A stretch of DNA of 64,000 nt from Caprella mutica. Taxonomy: Eukaryota; Arthropoda; Malacostraca; Amphipoda; Caprellidae. The position numbers and the translations under genes are program-made. The notes under the pieces were generated by a model. That model saw only the letters and a list, made by a program, of their open reading frames with translations. It searched no databases and was not told the DNA's origin. Below are positions 1 through 13,048 of the stretch, piece by piece; the stretch's first letter is position 1, and every line of letters starts with the position of its first letter. The stretch is from contig CANNZV010000113.1 in NCBI GenBank assembly GCA_947561585.1, positions 487,999-551,998 on the forward strand, written 5' to 3'.

Positions 1-600
1 CAATCGTCGTCAAGTGATTATCGCTGAGCGCTAGCCCAATGCTATTCCTATTGGGCTGTTTTGCAACAAGCGATTATCACTGAGCATTATTTCAATGTAT
101 TCCTATGGCTGCACGATCATCGCAAGAATCGCTGCATGCAAAACGTACCCTTTTTCTAAAAGTTTTGGTCATCTTCACCGCATTATTATCTTATTCACCA
201 TGACACTGAAAAGAGAAAACACAAACCCAATGACATCTTGAACATTAAACTCTTTATTAAAATATTATCAAAGGGTTTAACCGTTTGTCACTTTGACTTT
301 CCATGACATTAAAAAGAGTGAAAAGATATGAATTAAAAAAGATTTTAACGCATTTTGGACAATTTCATTATAAAATCCGATCGTACGTTTTGTAGGTTTT
401 TATTCCAGATTGCAAATAGTGAAGTAGGAAAATATGTTATTTATAAGGGTAATATTTAGCCAACAGGAAGGGTAAGAATAACACGATAAGTGTTAAATTA
501 ACTATTGAAATTAAGAGGCTATTTAACAGTTATCTTGAATATTCGTCACTTCCATAAAGCTATTATAAATACAGTAATATAGAATCCAAAATACTACGGA
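1..600. other. A+T-rich unique sequence, nothing recognised
   Basis: No open frame with protein-like composition, no RNA signature and no repeat structure was seen. The stretch ends where the first tandem array begins. Confidence 0.5.
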
Positions 601-1792
601 GTAGGGATTAGCTTCTAATGTCCCTAATAGTATAAGGATTAGCTTCTAATGTCCCTAATAGTATAAGGATTAGCTTCTAATGTCCCTAATAGTATAAGGA
701 TTAGCTTCTAATGTCCCTAATAGTATAAGGATTAGCTTCTAATGTCCCTAATAGTATAAGGATTAGTTTCTAATGTCCCTAATAGTATAAGGAATAGCTT
801 CTAATGTCCCTAATAGTATAAGGAGTAGCTTCTAATGTCCCTAATAGTATAAGGAGTAGCTTCTAATGTCCCTAATAGTATAAGGAGTAGCTTCTAATGT
901 CCCTAATAGTATAAGGAGTAGCTTCTAATGTCCCTAATAGTATAAAGATTAGCTTCTAATGTCCCTAATAGTATAAGGATTAGTTTCTAATGTCCCTAAT
1001 AGTATAAGGAGTAGCTTCTAATGTCCCTAATAGTATAAGGAGTAGCTTCTAATGTCCCTAATAGTATAAGGATTAGTTTCTAATGTCCCTAATAGTATAA
1101 GGAGTAGCTTCTAATGTCCCTAATAGTATAAGGAGTAGCTTCTAATGTCCCTAATAGTATAAGGATTAGCTTCTAATGTCCCTAATAGTATAAGGAGTAG
1201 CTTCTAATGTCCCTAATAGTATAAGGATTAGCTTCTAATGTCCCTAATAGTATAAGGATTAGTTTCTAATGTCCCTAATAGTATAAGGAGTAGCTTCTAA
1301 TGTCCCTAATAGTATAAGGAGTAGCTTCTAATGTCCCTAATAGTATAAGGAGTAGCTTCTAATGTCCCTAATAGTATAAGGATTAGCTTCTAATATCCCT
1401 AATAGTATAATGATTAGTTTCTAATGTCCCTAATAGTATAAGGAGTAGCTTCTAATGTCCCTAATAGTATAAGGAGTAGCTTCTAATGTCCCTAATAGTA
1501 TAAGGATTAGCTTCTAATGTCCCTAATAGTATAAGGATTAGTTTCTAATGTCCCTAATAGTATAAGGAGTAGCTTCTAATGTCCCTAATAGTATAAGGAT
1601 TAGCTTCTAATATCCCTAATAGTATAATGATTAGTTTCTAATGTCCCTAATAGTATAAGGAGTAGCTTCTAATGTCCCTAATAGTATAAGGAGTAGCTTC
1701 TAATGTCCCTAATAGTATAAGGATTAGCTTCTAATGTCCCTAATAGTATAAGGAGTAGCTTCTAATGTCCCTAATAGTATAAGGATTAGCTT
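601..1792. repeat. Tandem array, 31-bp unit, about 38 copies
   Basis: The unit reads TCCCTAATAGTATAAGGATT followed by AGCTTCTAATG, and the 31-bp spacing is direct to count. Units differ mainly at one place (AGGATTAGC, AGGAGTAGC or GATTAGTTT), and these variants are interspersed, with short runs repeating in the same order near 1380-1640. That is expected when blocks of several units are duplicated together by unequal exchange. A short inverted piece of the unit (ATTAGGGACAT) lies at about 2038-2048, beyond the array. No coding capacity. Confidence 0.97.
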
Positions 1793-3132
1793 ATAAAAAC
1801 ACAACCAATGAAGGAGAATGACTGTTCCGTTATTTTTATGTTCATAATAACATTAATGGTAAGGTGAAGGTTGGTACAAATTGAATGCTGACTGAGACAC
1901 CGTAAGAAAAAGCAACAATGAACTCTCTACTACTAACAATTATCAGCACAATTATCGACCAGAGGGGTACTGTTTGGTGAATGAATGTAACGAACAGGGA
2001 ATTTACTACGGAATAGTCATAATACAATTGAGAAATTATTAGGGACATTTTTTGTAGTTATTTTGATGTTTGTCACAATGAATATATAATTAACTATTTA
2101 CTTGATAAACTTCTAATAAAGTTACTTCTTATAAAGCTACAACAAAAAGTAACCTAAGATTAATAAATAAATAATAAACTTCATAATAATGCTAGCAGTG
2201 TAACAAATAAAGATTGGATATTTAAAAGACAAAATAGATGTTAGTAAACAGCTTAAGAAATTTTTCTTTAATTACTATTTTGTTCATTCATATGATTTCT
2301 CTCCATTAATGGACATTACTTTTCTATAAGCTGTCTACCGTCATGAAAATACCTATTTATAATAATATGTAAAATACGAAAAATGGAATTCAAGTCCAGT
2401 ATATTTACAACACTTGGAAACTATTTTATGTCGCATTATTTAGATCAACTTGAATAGTTAGACTTACAAAGGAAACATAAATTATTTATTTAAGTTTTTT
2501 TAATAAATCTGCTAACTGCCATTGAAATAAAATTGATGCCATTGTTATGTTTATAGTCTTTTACTATTGAAGTTTGTACAGCTTTAGCAATGAGTTAATG
2601 TGGTACAAAGTAACAGACCTGAGAAGCCGAGGATCCGGTAAATAGGAGCAGACCGGTGAAGAGTAGGAGTGAGAGGGGGGGATTGGTGCCCCTGATTGAG
2701 AGGGGATTGGTGCCCCTGGTGCTGAGGATGGTCAGGGCCCCACACATTACTTGAGGTAGCTGAGGCTGGTGAGTGATGCACTCACGAGGCACTAGACACA
2801 ATCTTCTTATTAGACTGATGAGTTCAGATCTCTTTTTGACAAAGTGTAGGAACAAGCTGTACTTCCCTATGTTACTTTTAGCCACTGCAGTTCCATTATA
2901 CTAACAGCAATATCGTAAACTCTATAACACTCTTACAAAAATAAACTATATAGAAACCTTAGCAAATAGTAAAACAGTACACTAATGTATTTCGAAAACT
3001 AAAAATAAATGTCGTGAATTCTGAAATAAAACATCAAGCATTTAAAAAAATTTATGAAATAAAAATTAATATAGAAATACATAAATAAATAAAATGTATA
3101 TGGTAATATTAAAAAAATATATATATATCCAG
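1793..3132. other. Mostly A+T-rich unique sequence
   Basis: Apart from the G+C-rich island at 2605-2800 listed separately and a short (AT)n run near 3115-3128, I see no gene, RNA or repeat here. Confidence 0.5.
2605..2800 (-). other. G+C-rich island, possible exon of unknown identity
   Basis: About 200 bp stand out from the A+T-rich surroundings. They contain a short duplication, GGGGATTGGTGCCCCTG repeated about 23 bp apart at 2687-2721. On the minus strand two frames stay open through it and give Pro/Ser/Thr/His-rich peptides. A CAG|GTCTGT that could act as a splice donor lies near 2620. I recognise no domain, and neither frame is clearly preferred. It could be an exon of an unidentified gene, a relic of a processed gene, or a fragment of a mobile element. 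Confidence 0.3.
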
Positions 3133-5094
3133 ATGTGTAGATTATCTATTACCGGTGTTTAGGCCTGTGTGTGTTATGGATTACCAGTGTTAGGTGTGTT
3201 ATCTATTACCGGTGTTAGGTGTGTTATCTATTACCTGTGTTAGGTGTGTTATCTATTACTGGTGTTTAGGTGTGTCATCTATTACCGGTGTTAGGTGTGT
3301 TATCTATTACCTGTGTTAGGTGTGTTATCTATTACTGGTGTTTAGGCTTGTTATCTACTACCGGTGTTAGGTGTGTTATCTATTACCTGTGTTAGGTGTG
3401 TTATCTATTACTGGTGTTTAGGCTTGTTATCTACTACCAGTGTTAGGTGTGTTATCTATTACCGGTGTTAGGTGTGTTATCTATTACCTGTGTTAGGTGT
3501 GTTATCTATTACTGGTGTTTAGGTGTGTTATCTATTACCGGTGTTAGGTGTGTTATCTATTACCTGTGTTAGGTGTGTTATCTATTACTGGTGTTTAGGT
3601 GTGTTATCTATTACCGGTGTTAGGTGTGTTATCTATTACCGGTGTTTAGGTGTGTTATCTATTACCGGTGTTAGGTGTGTTATCTATTACCGGTGTTAGG
3701 TGTGTTATGGATTACCAGTGTTAGGTATGTTATCTATTACCGGTGTTAGGTGTGTTATCTATTACCTGTGTTAGGTGTGTTATCTATTACTGGTGTTTAG
3801 GTGTGTTATCTATTACCGGTGTTAGGTGTGTTATCTATTACCGGTGTTAGGTGTGTTATCTACTACCGGTGTTAGATGTGTTATCTATTACTGGTGTTTA
3901 GGTGTGTTATCTATTACCGGTGTTAGGTGTGTTATCTATTACCGGTGTTAGGTGTGTTATCTACTACCGGTGTTAGATGTGTTATCTATTACCGGTGTTT
4001 ATGCCTGTGTGTGTTATCTACTACCGGTGTTAGGTGTGTTATCTATTACCGGTGTTAGGTATGTTATCTATTACCTGTGTTAGGTGTGTTATCTATTACT
4101 GGTGTTTAGGTGTGTTATCTATTACCGGTGTTAGGTGTGTTATCTATTACCGGTGTTAGGTGTGTTATCTATTACCGGTGTTAGGTGTGTTATCTATTAC
4201 TGGTGTTTAGGTGTGTTATCTATTACCGGTGTTTAGGTGTGTTATCTATTACTGGTGTTAGGTGTGTTATCTATTACCGGTGTTAGGCGTGTTATCTATT
4301 ACCGATGTTAGGTGTATTATCTATTACCGGTGTTAGGTGTGTTATCTATTACCGGTGTTAGGTGTGTTATCTATTACCGGTGTTAGGTGTGTTATCTATT
4401 ACCGGTGTTTAGGTGTGTTATCTATTACCGGTGTTTAGGTGTTATCTATTACCGGTGTTTAGGTGTTATCTATTACCGGTGTTAGGTGTGTTATCTATTA
4501 CCGGTGTTAGATGTGTTATCTATTACCGGTGTTAGGTGTGTTATCTATTACCGGTGTTAGATGTGTTATCTATTACCGGTGTTTAGGTGTTATCTATTAC
4601 CGGTGTTTAGGTGTGTTATCTATTACCGGTGTTTAGGTGTGTTATCTATTACCTGTGTTAGATGTGTTATCTATTACCGGTGTTAGGTGTGTTATCTATT
4701 ACCGGTGTTAGATGTGTTATCTATTACCGGTGTTTAGGTGTTATCTATTACCGGTGTTTAGGTGTGTTATCTATTACCGGTGCTAGGTGTGTTATCTATT
4801 ACCGGTGTTAGGTGTGTTATCTATTACCGGTGTTAGGTGTGTTATCTATTACCGGTGTTTAGGTGTTATCTATTACCGGTGTTAGGTGTGTTATCTATTA
4901 CCGGTGTTAGATGTGTTATCTATTACCGGTGTTTAGGTGTGTTATCTATTACCGGTGTTAGGTGTGTTATCTATTACCGGTGTTAGGTGTGTTATCTACT
5001 ACCGGTGTTAGATGTGTTATCTATTACCGGTGTTTATGCCTGTGTGTGTTATCTACTACCGGTGTTAGGTGTGTTATCTATTACCGGTGTTAGG
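3133..5094. repeat. Tandem array, 25/26-bp unit, about 77 copies
   Basis: The unit is TTACCGGTGTTAGGTGTGTT plus ATCTA, alternating with a 26-bp form carrying an extra T (GTTTAG). Minor variants change ACCGG to ACCTG or ACTGG. Short multi-unit blocks recur, for example ACCTG then ACTGG then ACCGG several times between 3220 and 3620, which indicates higher-order duplication. A variant with GCCTGTGTGTG occurs at both edges and near 4005. Open frames through parts of it are by-products. Confidence 0.97.
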
Positions 5095-5810
5095 CCTAGG
5101 GCTGATATCAAAGTTCACCGTTTCATCTTATCACCAGAGAAACTTTCACTGAATCAAAGCAAGTTTTAAGGTCAGTTGAGTAGATATGTACTGACGTACA
5201 CAAAGACGTTCATGCAACACAGTCACACACACAGCACCTACACAGTCACACTCACAAACATAAAGCAACTCATTGATAATTGTTCGAAGGGATTAAGAAC
5301 ATACAACTGAAACAGGACAGCTAGGGGGTAACTCCTAAGATATCGAATGGTACCAAATTTTCCATCATATACGAAAAAGAAACAACCAGTTATATATTTC
5401 AATGTTATATAATCGAAAAGGTGGAACTGTTTCATAACTCAGAGGTTACCCTATTTTATTTCCAATATAAGTTTCATTAATACATTAAGTGTATAATATA
5501 GACAGTAAATGGAGACACTGTCTCAGAGGCACGACTCCTCTCTTTTCAACACTATGTTCTTAAGATGCACACGATGTGTTAGGTTACACAGAGCAATGCA
5601 CTGTCATGAACACAATCAGTAGAGAGGCTATTAGCATTTTAAGGTGAAATAAAGAGGTTACTAACAACATACCAAACTGTAATTAGTTACTTCAGGAGAT
5701 GCATTGAAAGTTGCAAAGGCATTTCCTGCATATCGGACCAATGCACATAGTGAACACTGTCTAAAGATTTTATTGTAGCAATTACCCACAGTACTATGAG
5801 AGAAAACCTA
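5095..5810. other. Unique spacer between two arrays
   Basis: About 700 bp containing a short CA-rich patch near 5215-5270. No gene or mobile element recognised. Confidence 0.5.
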
Positions 5811-6634
5811 CCTAGTGGTGAGTGGTGAGCCACTAGGGTGAATGGTGAGCCACTAGGGTGAGTGGTGAGCCAATAGGGTGAGTGGTGAGCCAATAGGGTG
5901 AATGGTGAGCCACTAGGGTGAGTGGTGAGCCAATAGGGTGAATGGTGAGCCACTAGGGTGAGTGGTGAGCCACTAGGGCGAATGGTGAGCCACTAGGGTT
6001 AGTGGTGAGCCAATAGGGTGAATGGTGAGCCACTAGGGTGAGTGGTGAGCCACAAGGGTGAGTGGTGAGCCACTAGGGTGAGTGGTGAGCCACTAGGGTG
6101 AATGGTGAGCCACTAGGGTTAGTGGTGAGCCAATAGGGTGAATGGTGAGCCACTAGTTTGAGTGGTGAGCCACTAGGGTGAGTGGTGAGCCACAAGGGTG
6201 AGTGGTGAGCCACTAGGGTGAGTGGTGAGCCACTAGGGTGAATGGTGAGCCACTAGGGTGAATGGTGAGCCACTAGGGTGAGTGGTGAGCCACAAGGGTG
6301 AGTGGTGAGCCACTAGGGTGAGTGGTGAGCCACTAGGGTGAGTGGTGAGCCACTAGGGTGAGTGGTGAGCCACTAGGGTGAGTGGTGAGCCACTAGGGTG
6401 AGTGGTGAGCCACTAGGGTGAGTGGTGAGCCACAAGGGTAAATGGTGAGCCACTAGGGTGAGTGGTGAGCCACTAGGATGAGTGGTGAACCACTAGGATG
6501 AGTGGTGAGCCACAAGGGTGAATGGTGAGCCATAAGGGTGAATGGTGAGCCACTAGGATGAGTGGTGAGCCACTAGGGTGAGTGGTGAGCCACAAGGGTG
6601 AATGGTGAGCCATAAGGGTGAATGGTGAGCCAGT
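5811..6634. repeat. Tandem array, 20-bp unit, about 41 copies
   Basis: The unit is GTGAGCCACTAGGGTGAGTG. It keeps perfect 20-bp register for over 800 bp. Variants are CACTAG, CAATAG, CACAAG or CATAAG, and GAGTGG or GAATGG. Longer blocks recur: the series CAATAG, GAATGG, CACTAG, GAGTGG, CACAAG appears near 6000-6060 and again near 6120-6190. No coding role is supported. Confidence 0.97.
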
Positions 6635-6712
6635 AAAATGTTATACAATTTATTTTAAAAGTTCGTTTCAAGAATATTCACAATTTTTTCAATCAGTTGT
6701 CAATCTTAGTAG

Positions 6713-6953
6713 AGGTGTAACAGTCAGGTGTGAAGTATAACAATCAGGTGTAAGGTATAATATTCAGGTGTGAGGTATAACAATCAGGTGTAAGGTATAA
6801 TATTCAGGTGTAAGGTATAACAATCAGGTGTGAGGTATAACAGTCAGGTGTGAGGTATAACAATCAGGTGTGAGGTGTAATATTCAGGTGTAAGGTATAA
6901 CAATCAGGTGTAAGGTATAATATTCAGGTGTAAGGTGTAATATACAGGTGTAT
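6713..6953. repeat. Tandem array, 20-bp unit, about 12 copies
   Basis: The unit CAATCAGGTGTAAGGTATAA varies between CAATC, CAGTC and TATTC, and between TGAGG and TAAGG. It starts about 80 bp after the preceding array and has the same unit length but a different sequence. Confidence 0.95.
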
Positions 6954-7498
6954 CTTTTTTGTAGTTTCTAAGAATAATGTAGCAGTGTGGTTATTAATAG
7001 GCAGGTGAATGCAAGTGATGCCATTTTTTAGCACCACTCAATTTAGAGTGTTTTTAGACATGGAAAAAGTAGAGGACCTTCGTATGCATTCCTAGAATTC
7101 TGATTTACGTAGATGTAATGGATACATGCCTGGTAAAAATAGGAATTGATATCATTTCCATTGATTTTCGAATTTTCAAGATCACTCTTGTAGCTTATTA
7201 TGACTTGTATTAAAATTTATTTTCTAAAACCAAAATGAAGGGTTACCTAAATTTAGTAAAACATTAGTCCTTTGGATGCTGAATGCTAAAACCAATTGAC
7301 TAAAATGTACCTATCCTACCTAGTGTAGTAACCAATTATTTTATTCTTTTAACTTTAGTGCGTATACATTATACAATGACAGACACACATAATAGCTGAC
7401 AACTTTTTCACTCTGTGTACCTAGTATTTGCATTTTCAGAAAAGAAACTAATGTGATTTAGTAGATGTCTAATGCTAAGTGAGAATAGACACCTAGTA
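6954..7498. other. Unique A+T-rich spacer
   Basis: No gene, RNA or repeat recognised. Confidence 0.45.
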
Positions 7499-7644
7499 CG
7501 GTAACTTACGAATTATCGGTCGGTTTCGCATCTTCGGTCATATAAGAAAAAACAATATAATAATTTAAAAATAATCATTATTAAATCTTTTTTTCTTATA
7601 TAACGGAAGATGTGGAACTGGACGATAATTCGTCACTTACACCC
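7499..7644. mobile_element. Foldback MITE, TA-type family, copy 1
   Basis: The left arm contains ACGAATTATCGGTCGG and CATCTTCGGTCATATAAG. The right arm carries the inverted equivalent and ends in CACTTACACCC. The two arms of about 55 bp can fold onto each other around an A+T-rich centre. It belongs to the family whose consensus ends are GGGTAAGTTACG and its complement. No coding capacity, so it would be non-autonomous. Confidence 0.88.
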
Positions 7645-8896
7645 AATTCAATCGGAACACTGTACTCTTCTGAATCATAGCAAGTAGCGGATGCTGTTAA
7701 CTACGTAAAATGCATTGAAATCCCAATGCAGGATTGAAATTACGAACAGGATGCAGTGGAGGAAAGGTAAAAGGAAATAACTATTCGTATACGGTGAAAA
7801 GAAAAAATTCAGGTGTGAATTATGACTGGTTACACAAAAGTGAAATGTTTAGGAGTTGAACAAAATATTTGATAAAAAAAAAACACTTTCTTCTTACAGA
7901 ACAATAATCTAACCAAAACAATAATAGTAACATTATAAATACATTTTCTATACCTGTATTGAAATACATATATCATTATAAACTCTGTATTAAATCGTCA
8001 TTTTCAGTTATATAAATAGTCTTTAGTAAATAAAGCACCTACCAATGAAGGTAAAGGTATTTTAAAGTTGTTTATCTATTTCATTTGAAGAACAATAACA
8101 AGATTAGATATTAGCTTTTATTGTTCATTGCAATTTTTATTATAAAATTCACTCTTTGATATATTTTCAGTAGAATTATCTTTTAAAATATTAATATCAT
8201 ATTTTCAAGATTTAATAACACCTAGTTATCAACGAGTGAAATTTTTAATAGACTATTAACATCAAAATATTGTTGGACTACAATGATTGAATTGAATTTA
8301 GTAACAATTTTCCACTCAGTTCAATAAAATTAGATTACTTCAATTCGTCTCCACTGAACCGTTCAGTTTCCTTTTTATTACCAGATTCTCAGTTTTCCAT
8401 ACATTTCACCAATCTAACGTATATATAACAACTGAGATGATAATATTATAAAGCTTTCGGTCAAAAATTTGAAAGTTCAAGCGAAACAGACAAAGGAAAG
8501 TAAAAGCTGCCTAGTTTAACGCAGACATAGAAACTAGGTATGCAAATCATAGGAGATGGGGAATAACAATTCCTATGTTCTTTGTTATGAAAGGCATTTA
8601 GTAAAATGTTCATAGGGTTGCTACAGGAAGCAGAATTATGAAAATAAATTAACATATTAATAAGTTTATATTACTTTCTTTGTATTAAATTTGCTATTGA
8701 CGTCAGAGATATGGACGTTAAACACCTACTATTGCTACTATGTAGGAGAAATTATTTATTCGAATGTGTTCGATTGTGAAAGATGACCCAGAGCGAAAAC
8801 TATGGTAGAGCCATAGAAAATAAGAGGAGTCCCCCCCCCCCCTCTATATCATCTATGGCCCCACCATAACTCTCACTCCGTCAAAGGTTTTAAAAA

Positions 8897-9050
8897 AATA
8901 CGAATTATCGGTAAGCTTCACTTCTTCGGTCATATCAGAAAAAAGGTACAATTAATTCTAATCAAAATAATAATAATTATGTATTTTTTTCTTATAAGAC
9001 CAAAGATGTGGACTGAAGATTTTCGTATGACCGATAATTCATAACTTACC
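8897..9050. mobile_element. Foldback MITE, TA-type family, copy 2
   Basis: The left arm begins TACGAATTATCGGTAAG. The right arm ends GACCGATAATTCATAACTTACC and has a short internal insertion (TTTTCGTAT) that breaks pairing with the left arm. The left terminal GGGTAAG is missing or decayed. A run of 12 C at 8831-8842 lies just upstream. Confidence 0.85.
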
Positions 9051-9696
9051 ATATATATTTTGCTATAAAAAGAGCGCTATATTATTTTTCTGACTAGTTT
9101 CGAGAACAATGGAGTTACTGACTGCTAACCATATGCGTGCAGCAAACCAATAACAAATGTACTGCATTGTTCAGACTATCTTTGCCAAGTCAGTTCTACT
9201 TTCAAAAGGGAAAGATGAGAGTGTTTCGGTGGGAAAAAGACTCTAAAGGAAACCATAAAATGAGGGCATGCATTTATAAGGGTAGAAGGGAAAATATACG
9301 ACAAAGATAGAGTCTTCACCAACTCTACACTGTTACGAGCAGAGATACAGTCAAAGACTTCAAAGAACTGCTTCCATACATTAGATACGAGTACCAGGAG
9401 AAATACTCGCATTAAATACGTTATTGTTAACAATCAATATAAAAAGTATAGATTTTATTCAATACAAAATATGATGCGTTGAATTTATTTCCATATCGAT
9501 AATAGAGAGTAAAAATAATGTGTTAATTATTAATAAAACTTATAACATTTATTGTAGCTATGAACTCTAATATCAGTCATGTGTACAATATTGCGGTTAT
9601 AGTGAATACTAACCTATATAGTGATTTATCATTTACCATAAAAATTATTTTGATTGGAATAGATTAATATTTCAATTTAAATTCATAAGTTTCTAT
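9051..9696. other. Unique A+T-rich spacer
   Basis: No gene, RNA or repeat recognised. Open frames here are short and compositionally random. Confidence 0.45.
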
Positions 9697-10995
9697 ATTG
9701 TACTATAAATCATTATATTTCACTATATCTATATCAAGTTATTGTTTACTATAAATCATTACAGTTCACTATAGCTCTAGTTATAGTTTACTATAAATCA
9801 TTACAGTTTACTATAGCTCTAGTTATAGTTTACTATAATTCATTACAGTTTACTATAGCTCTAGTTATAGTTTAGTATAATTCATTACAGTTTACTATAG
9901 CTCTAGTTATAGTTTACTATAAATCATTACAGTTTACTATAGCTCTAGTTATAGTTTACTATAAATCATTACAGTTTACTATAGCTCTAGTTATAGTTTA
10001 CTATGAATCATTACAGTTTACTATAGCTCTAGTTATAGTTTACTATAAATCATTACAGTTTACTATAGCTCTAGTTATAGTTTACTATGAATCATTACAG
10101 TTTACTATAGCTCTAGTTATAGTTTACTATAAATCATTACAGTTTACTATAGCTCTAGTTATAGTTTACTATAAATCATTACAGTTTACTATAGCTCTAG
10201 TTATAGTTTACTATGAATCATTACAGTTTACTATAGCTCTAGTTATAGTTTAGTATAAATCATTACAGTTCACTATAGCTCTAGTTATAGTTTACTATAA
10301 TTCATTACAGTTTACTATAGCTCTAGTTATAATGTACTATAATTCATTACAGTTTACTATAGCTCTAGTTATAGTTTACTATAATTCATTACAGTTTACT
10401 ATAGCTCTAGTTATAATGTACTATAATTCATTACAGTTTACTATAGCTCTAGTTATAGTTTACTATAAATCATTACAGTTTACTATAGCTCTAGTTATAG
10501 TTTACTATAATTCATTACAGTTTACTATAGCTCTAGTTATAGTTTACTATAAATCATTACAGTTTACTATAGCTCTAGTTATAGTTTACTATAAATCATT
10601 ACAGTTTACTATAGCTCTAGTTATAGTTTACTATAAATCATTACAGTTTACTATAGCTCTAGTTATAGTTTACTATAAATCATTACAGTTTACTATAGCT
10701 CTAGTTTACTATAAATCATTACATTTTACTATAGCTCTAGTTATAGTTTACTATAAATCATTACAGTTTACTATAGCTCTAGTTATAGTGTACTATAAAT
10801 CATTACAATTTACTATAGCTATAGTTAAAATTTACTATAAATCATTACAGTTCACTATAGCTCTAGTTATAGTTTACTATAATTCATTACTGTTCACTAT
10901 AGCTCTAGTTATAATGTACTATAATTCATTACAGTTTACTATAGCTCTAGTAATAGTGTACTATAACTCACTATAACTACTATCTCTAGTTATAG
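9697..10995. repeat. Tandem array, 42-bp unit, about 30 copies
   Basis: The unit is AGTTTACTATAAATCATTAC followed by AGTTTACTATAGCTCTAGTTAT. It is a dimer of two related 20/22-bp halves that both start AGTTTACTATA. The first copies (9697-9790) are diverged and the array becomes homogeneous inward. Because 42 is a multiple of three, one plus-strand frame stays open for over 200 codons with a 14-residue period. I regard that as a by-product, since the peptide is monotonous and there is no flanking gene context. Confidence 0.97.
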
Positions 10996-11215
10996 GTACC
11001 ATCCCCTCTCCTATAATTTTGCAAAGGTCAGTACAGCTTCCATGTAAATTTCCTGTAAGTTTTTATACTCCCTTTTTATAGAGCAAATAATTACATCTCA
11101 TTTTCTTCCTGCTTTCTATAATGAAATTTAGTGTTGGAGCAAAAAGGAGTTGATCTCATTTGACCCGTACGCTTTAATTACTCCGTACACACCCTTGCTG
11201 GCTATGCAGTTAGTG

Positions 11216-11453
11216 GGGAACTTACGAATTAGTGGTCAGCTCCACATCTTCGGTCATGTAAGAATAATCGATATAATTCTTTTTATTGGGATACCTGCAG
11301 GTATCATGGATACCACTTAAAATAAAAAATAACCAATTAAAATAATATCTGAAGATATCATGGATACCAATTAAAATAATAATTATTATAATATAGTTTT
11401 TTTTCTGATATTCCCGAAGATGTGAAGCTGACCGATAATTCGTAAATAACCCC
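11216..11453. mobile_element. Foldback MITE, TA-type family, copy 3
   Basis: The arms run from GGGGAACTTACGAATTAG to GATAATTCGTAAATAACCCC. The centre carries an extra block with GATACCTGCAGGTATCATGG and GGATACCA motifs, which also appear in the copy at 62833-63144 and in the palindrome at 52774-52837. This copy is about 100 bp longer than the short form of the family. Confidence 0.88.
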
Positions 11454-13048
11454 AGTGTTCAAAAGGACATCAATTAGATAGGCAGGTAATGATGGAGTGA
11501 TCAAGATCATATTTTGCATTATCAATTTTGAAGAACTCTATAGTTCAATAGTATTGGCCTGATTGATTTTACCTCTTCATTTCCCTCTCGTATCAGTGAA
11601 TGATGTAGTGAACTATTGTTCAAATGTTAATTCTGAATTAGGTACATTTTATATCATTAAAGTTCATTGGCAATGATTAGGATAAACCTACATGTTAGTT
11701 GTGCACTGCTATTTTAACAAATTATTGCATTGCTGCCAATGTTTTGAAAGTTTAAATCAATTTGCAAATTAAAAAAATACTGAAAATGATAGCATAGGCA
11801 GTCACTTAAATTTAAACTACATATCAAGGAAGCTACAATATAACGCATTAAACTAGATACAGTGTAGAGTACATTTTATTGGAATTTAAAGTATGTTTAT
11901 TTCTTTAGTTCCTACATGATATTTATAATGTGTTTTTATTGATTTAACGGAGCTATCAACTGTTTATTGTAGCTATTGGTAAAATGTACAGGAACTGCCT
12001 GTACTTCCGGGCAATGGTTACTCTTTCTACGCACAATAAATAATATCAAATAGTTATAAATACTAAATAGTACTACATACGGGTTGAATTTCGCACTGTG
12101 TAGGGATATAATGTATAGTCTCTGATTTATTATAATTTTCATCTATCAATTTATATAAATCATTTTATATAATAGAAAAAAAACATCAAAGTGTGGCTAT
12201 AGGGTATAGTGCGGCTATAGAATATACTGTGGCTATAGTATAGTGTGCCTACTGGGTATACCCCGGCATTCTAGTTCATGTCACCAGACTAGGTATATCT
12301 AATAACAGGAAGGAGTACTCATCTAGTAGTTATTACTATATCTAGTTTATAGAGTCTAGTAGTTATTACCATACTAGTTTATACAGTCTAGTTACTACCA
12401 ACAAACGGGTCCATGCATGCAACTCCAAATATTAAGGCTATTATATAATTAGTAGTAAATTATGCTTAGATTTTAGAGATGTTTTGATGTTAAGATTTCC
12501 TTATTTGCTACCATGGTTTCCTCATGAATACTATTGATAAATAATATATTATTGATTTTATATATAAGCGATAAATGTAAATAGTTCCATCTGATTTTCT
12601 TACATTGCAGATTTATTTGTGGAGGTCAGACTAAGCGGCTGGTCACTATCCAATGAAACACCACCAATATAATAGCAACACTAATTATAAGCAGTACATT
12701 GATATTTTACCAAGCTATGAATTACTTTCTAAAGCTATGTAATTACATGGCTATAAATAGGAAGAATGTACAATGGCAGTGAGTAGTGAACTCGATACAC
12801 AATTACTATCTATTGAATTGATAAATTATGAATATATTGAATACATTATTCTTTATCGTAAAACTATGAAATGACTTGAAGAAGGTGCTTTGTTACCTTT
12901 GTACCTGTAGGTATATAAAGGAAATATAAAGGCAATGGTGCATGACCTGCCTTAATATCTATAAAGCAAAATAAGAAAATAAGTAATTCCTTTGCCAAAA
13001 CCTTTGTTCACTGTGCGCATTGTATGCTGAGAGAACTATTGTTATTGT
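11454..13048. other. Mostly unique sequence with two small local repeats
   Basis: Local repeats are a GGCTATAG-containing motif repeated three times at about 12192-12240, and a degenerate duplication of about 37 bp (TCTAGTAGTTATTAC) at about 12320-12395. No gene or RNA recognised. Confidence 0.5.

Noticed and set aside
601..6953. CRISPR array
   Set aside because: Repeats are directly adjacent, with no unique spacers of constant size between them, and the rest of the window is animal DNA.
10332..10976. 214-codon plus-strand open frame with a 14-residue repeating peptide
   Set aside because: It lies wholly inside a tandem array whose 42-bp unit is a multiple of three, so the frame stays open automatically. 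There is no gene context or signal.
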